This document shows, one piece after another, positions 63,397-64,000 of a DNA stretch of 64,000 nt. A model generated the notes under the pieces. It was given only the letters and a program-made list of their open reading frames with translations, searched no databases and was not told where the DNA came from. Source of the stretch: Paenibacillus xylanexedens. Lineage in GTDB: Bacteria; Bacillota; Bacilli; Paenibacillales; Paenibacillaceae. The stretch spans positions 3,410,001 through 3,474,000 of the forward strand of contig NZ_CP018620.1 in the NCBI RefSeq assembly GCF_001908275.1, in the 5' to 3' direction. The translations under genes and the position numbers were made by a program. Each line of letters begins with the position of its first letter. Position 1 is the stretch's first letter.

Positions 63397-64000
63397 GTGA
63401 ATGTGTTATATCAGCGTTCTCCAAGAATGACACCGGTTCTCAAGGAAGAGAGACTCGAAATACTCAGGCCTCCAACAGAACCGAGCAAACCCACGTTTTC
63501 CATGATATCCATTATTGTGCCGATCATGATGACTATGGTCAGCATTGGTTTCTACGTATATATCAATATGACCGGCAAAATGAATAACAGCAATTATATG
63601 ATGTTTCAGATGATGACGGTCATGATGATGCTTACTTCTTACACCATTCCATTCTTCGTGTATCTGAGCAACAAGAAATCATATCGCAAAAAATTGGAAG
63701 AACGAAAAATAATGTATCTTGCCCAACTGGACAAACACCGGGAAGAACTGAAAGAAGCTCAGGCGGAGCAAGTGAAGAGTCTATACGAAATTCATGGTGA
63801 TCCGGGTGTGTGTCTTCAAGTGGTGAAGAACCGGAACAGTTCCTTGTGGGAGCGTTCACCAGAGGATGATGATTTCCTTCAGGTGCGCATTGGTACGGGA
63901 GAGATTCCATTCCGAATCAAACTTCAGGTTCCGCGGATTGATGGTTACGAGAAGGATGAGCTGATTGAAGCGGCCCATGAACTTGCGGCTGGATTCCAGA
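63397..64000 (+). CDS. EssC/YukB-like type VII secretion ATPase, N-terminal part (3' end outside window)
   Basis: GTG start after AAGGAGGTC, open to the window end (201 codons seen). About 35 cytoplasmic residues precede two membrane helices (about 36-56 and 68-88), then a charged region. This is the layout of EssC just before its FtsK-like ATPase repeats. The two N-terminal FHA domains known for S. aureus EssC are missing. Together with the YukD-like gene it starts a type VII secretion operon. Confidence 0.75.
   Translation, partial: MNVLYQRSPRMTPVLKEERLEILRPPTEPSKPTFSMISIIVPIMMTMVSIGFYVYINMTGKMNNSNYMMFQMMTVMMMLTSYTIPFFVYLSNKKSYRKKLEERKIMYLAQLDKHREELKEAQAEQVKSLYEIHGDPGVCLQVVKNRNSSLWERSPEDDDFLQVRIGTGEIPFRIKLQVPRIDGYEKDELIEAAHELAAGFQ

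Overview
This 64 kb window is a piece of a low-to-mid GC, endospore-forming Firmicute chromosome, most likely Paenibacillus. The gene order pnp - ylxY - M16 peptidase - dpaAB - dapG - dapA - rnj - tepA - ylzJ - spoIIIE - ymfF/H/I/J/K/M - pgsA - cinA - recA - recX - rny - ymdB - spoVS - miaB - ymcA follows the Bacillus subtilis pnp-to-miaB region. Protein lengths and insertions differ from Bacillus, and TTG and GTG starts are frequent. No rRNA, tRNA, insertion sequence, prophage or CRISPR array was seen.

Bases 1-35,000 are the conserved housekeeping and sporulation core, almost all on the plus strand. It covers RNA decay (pnp, RNase J, RNase Y), dipicolinate and lysine synthesis, DNA translocation, cortex lysis, EF-P modification, phospholipid synthesis and recombination. 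Readable promoters fit the expected regulators: sigma-K before dpaA, sigma-G before sleB, sigma-H before spoVS, a sigma-E-like site before ylxY, and a LexA box before recA (itself starting with TTG). asd, which sits between dpaB and dapG in B. subtilis, is absent here; the gap holds a run of hairpins.

Bases 35,000-49,200 are Paenibacillus-type accessory housekeeping. They include an NAD salvage cluster (NrtR-like Nudix regulator, pncA, pncB), a membrane protein, a quinone oxidoreductase, a lipoprotein and moaB. A metal pair follows (His-rich COG0523 GTPase and Cys-rich copper-storage protein), then argS behind an intact T-box riboswitch, and an ABC transporter with a HEPN-like protein and a DUF218 protein.

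Bases 49,300-64,000 carry a BmrCD-like heterodimeric multidrug ABC exporter on the minus strand, preceded by a 26-codon leader peptide and an attenuator. Next come small metabolic and redox genes, a Bdr (YpdA) bacillithiol-disulfide reductase diverging from an ArsR-family regulator with a perfect 20-bp palindrome at its start point, and an RsgA-type ribosome GTPase. The GTPase lies behind a 23-codon mini-gene and two terminators and may start at AUU. Then follow an L,D-transpeptidase, a GNAT enzyme, an aldehyde dehydrogenase, and the beginning of a type VII secretion locus (YukD/EsaB-like, then EssC-like, cut by the window end).

The most interesting unexplained signals are regulatory: the two leader-peptide/attenuator arrangements, the ArsR and Nudix-regulator palindromes, the structured leader before dapG, and a repeat-like hairpin element after miaB.
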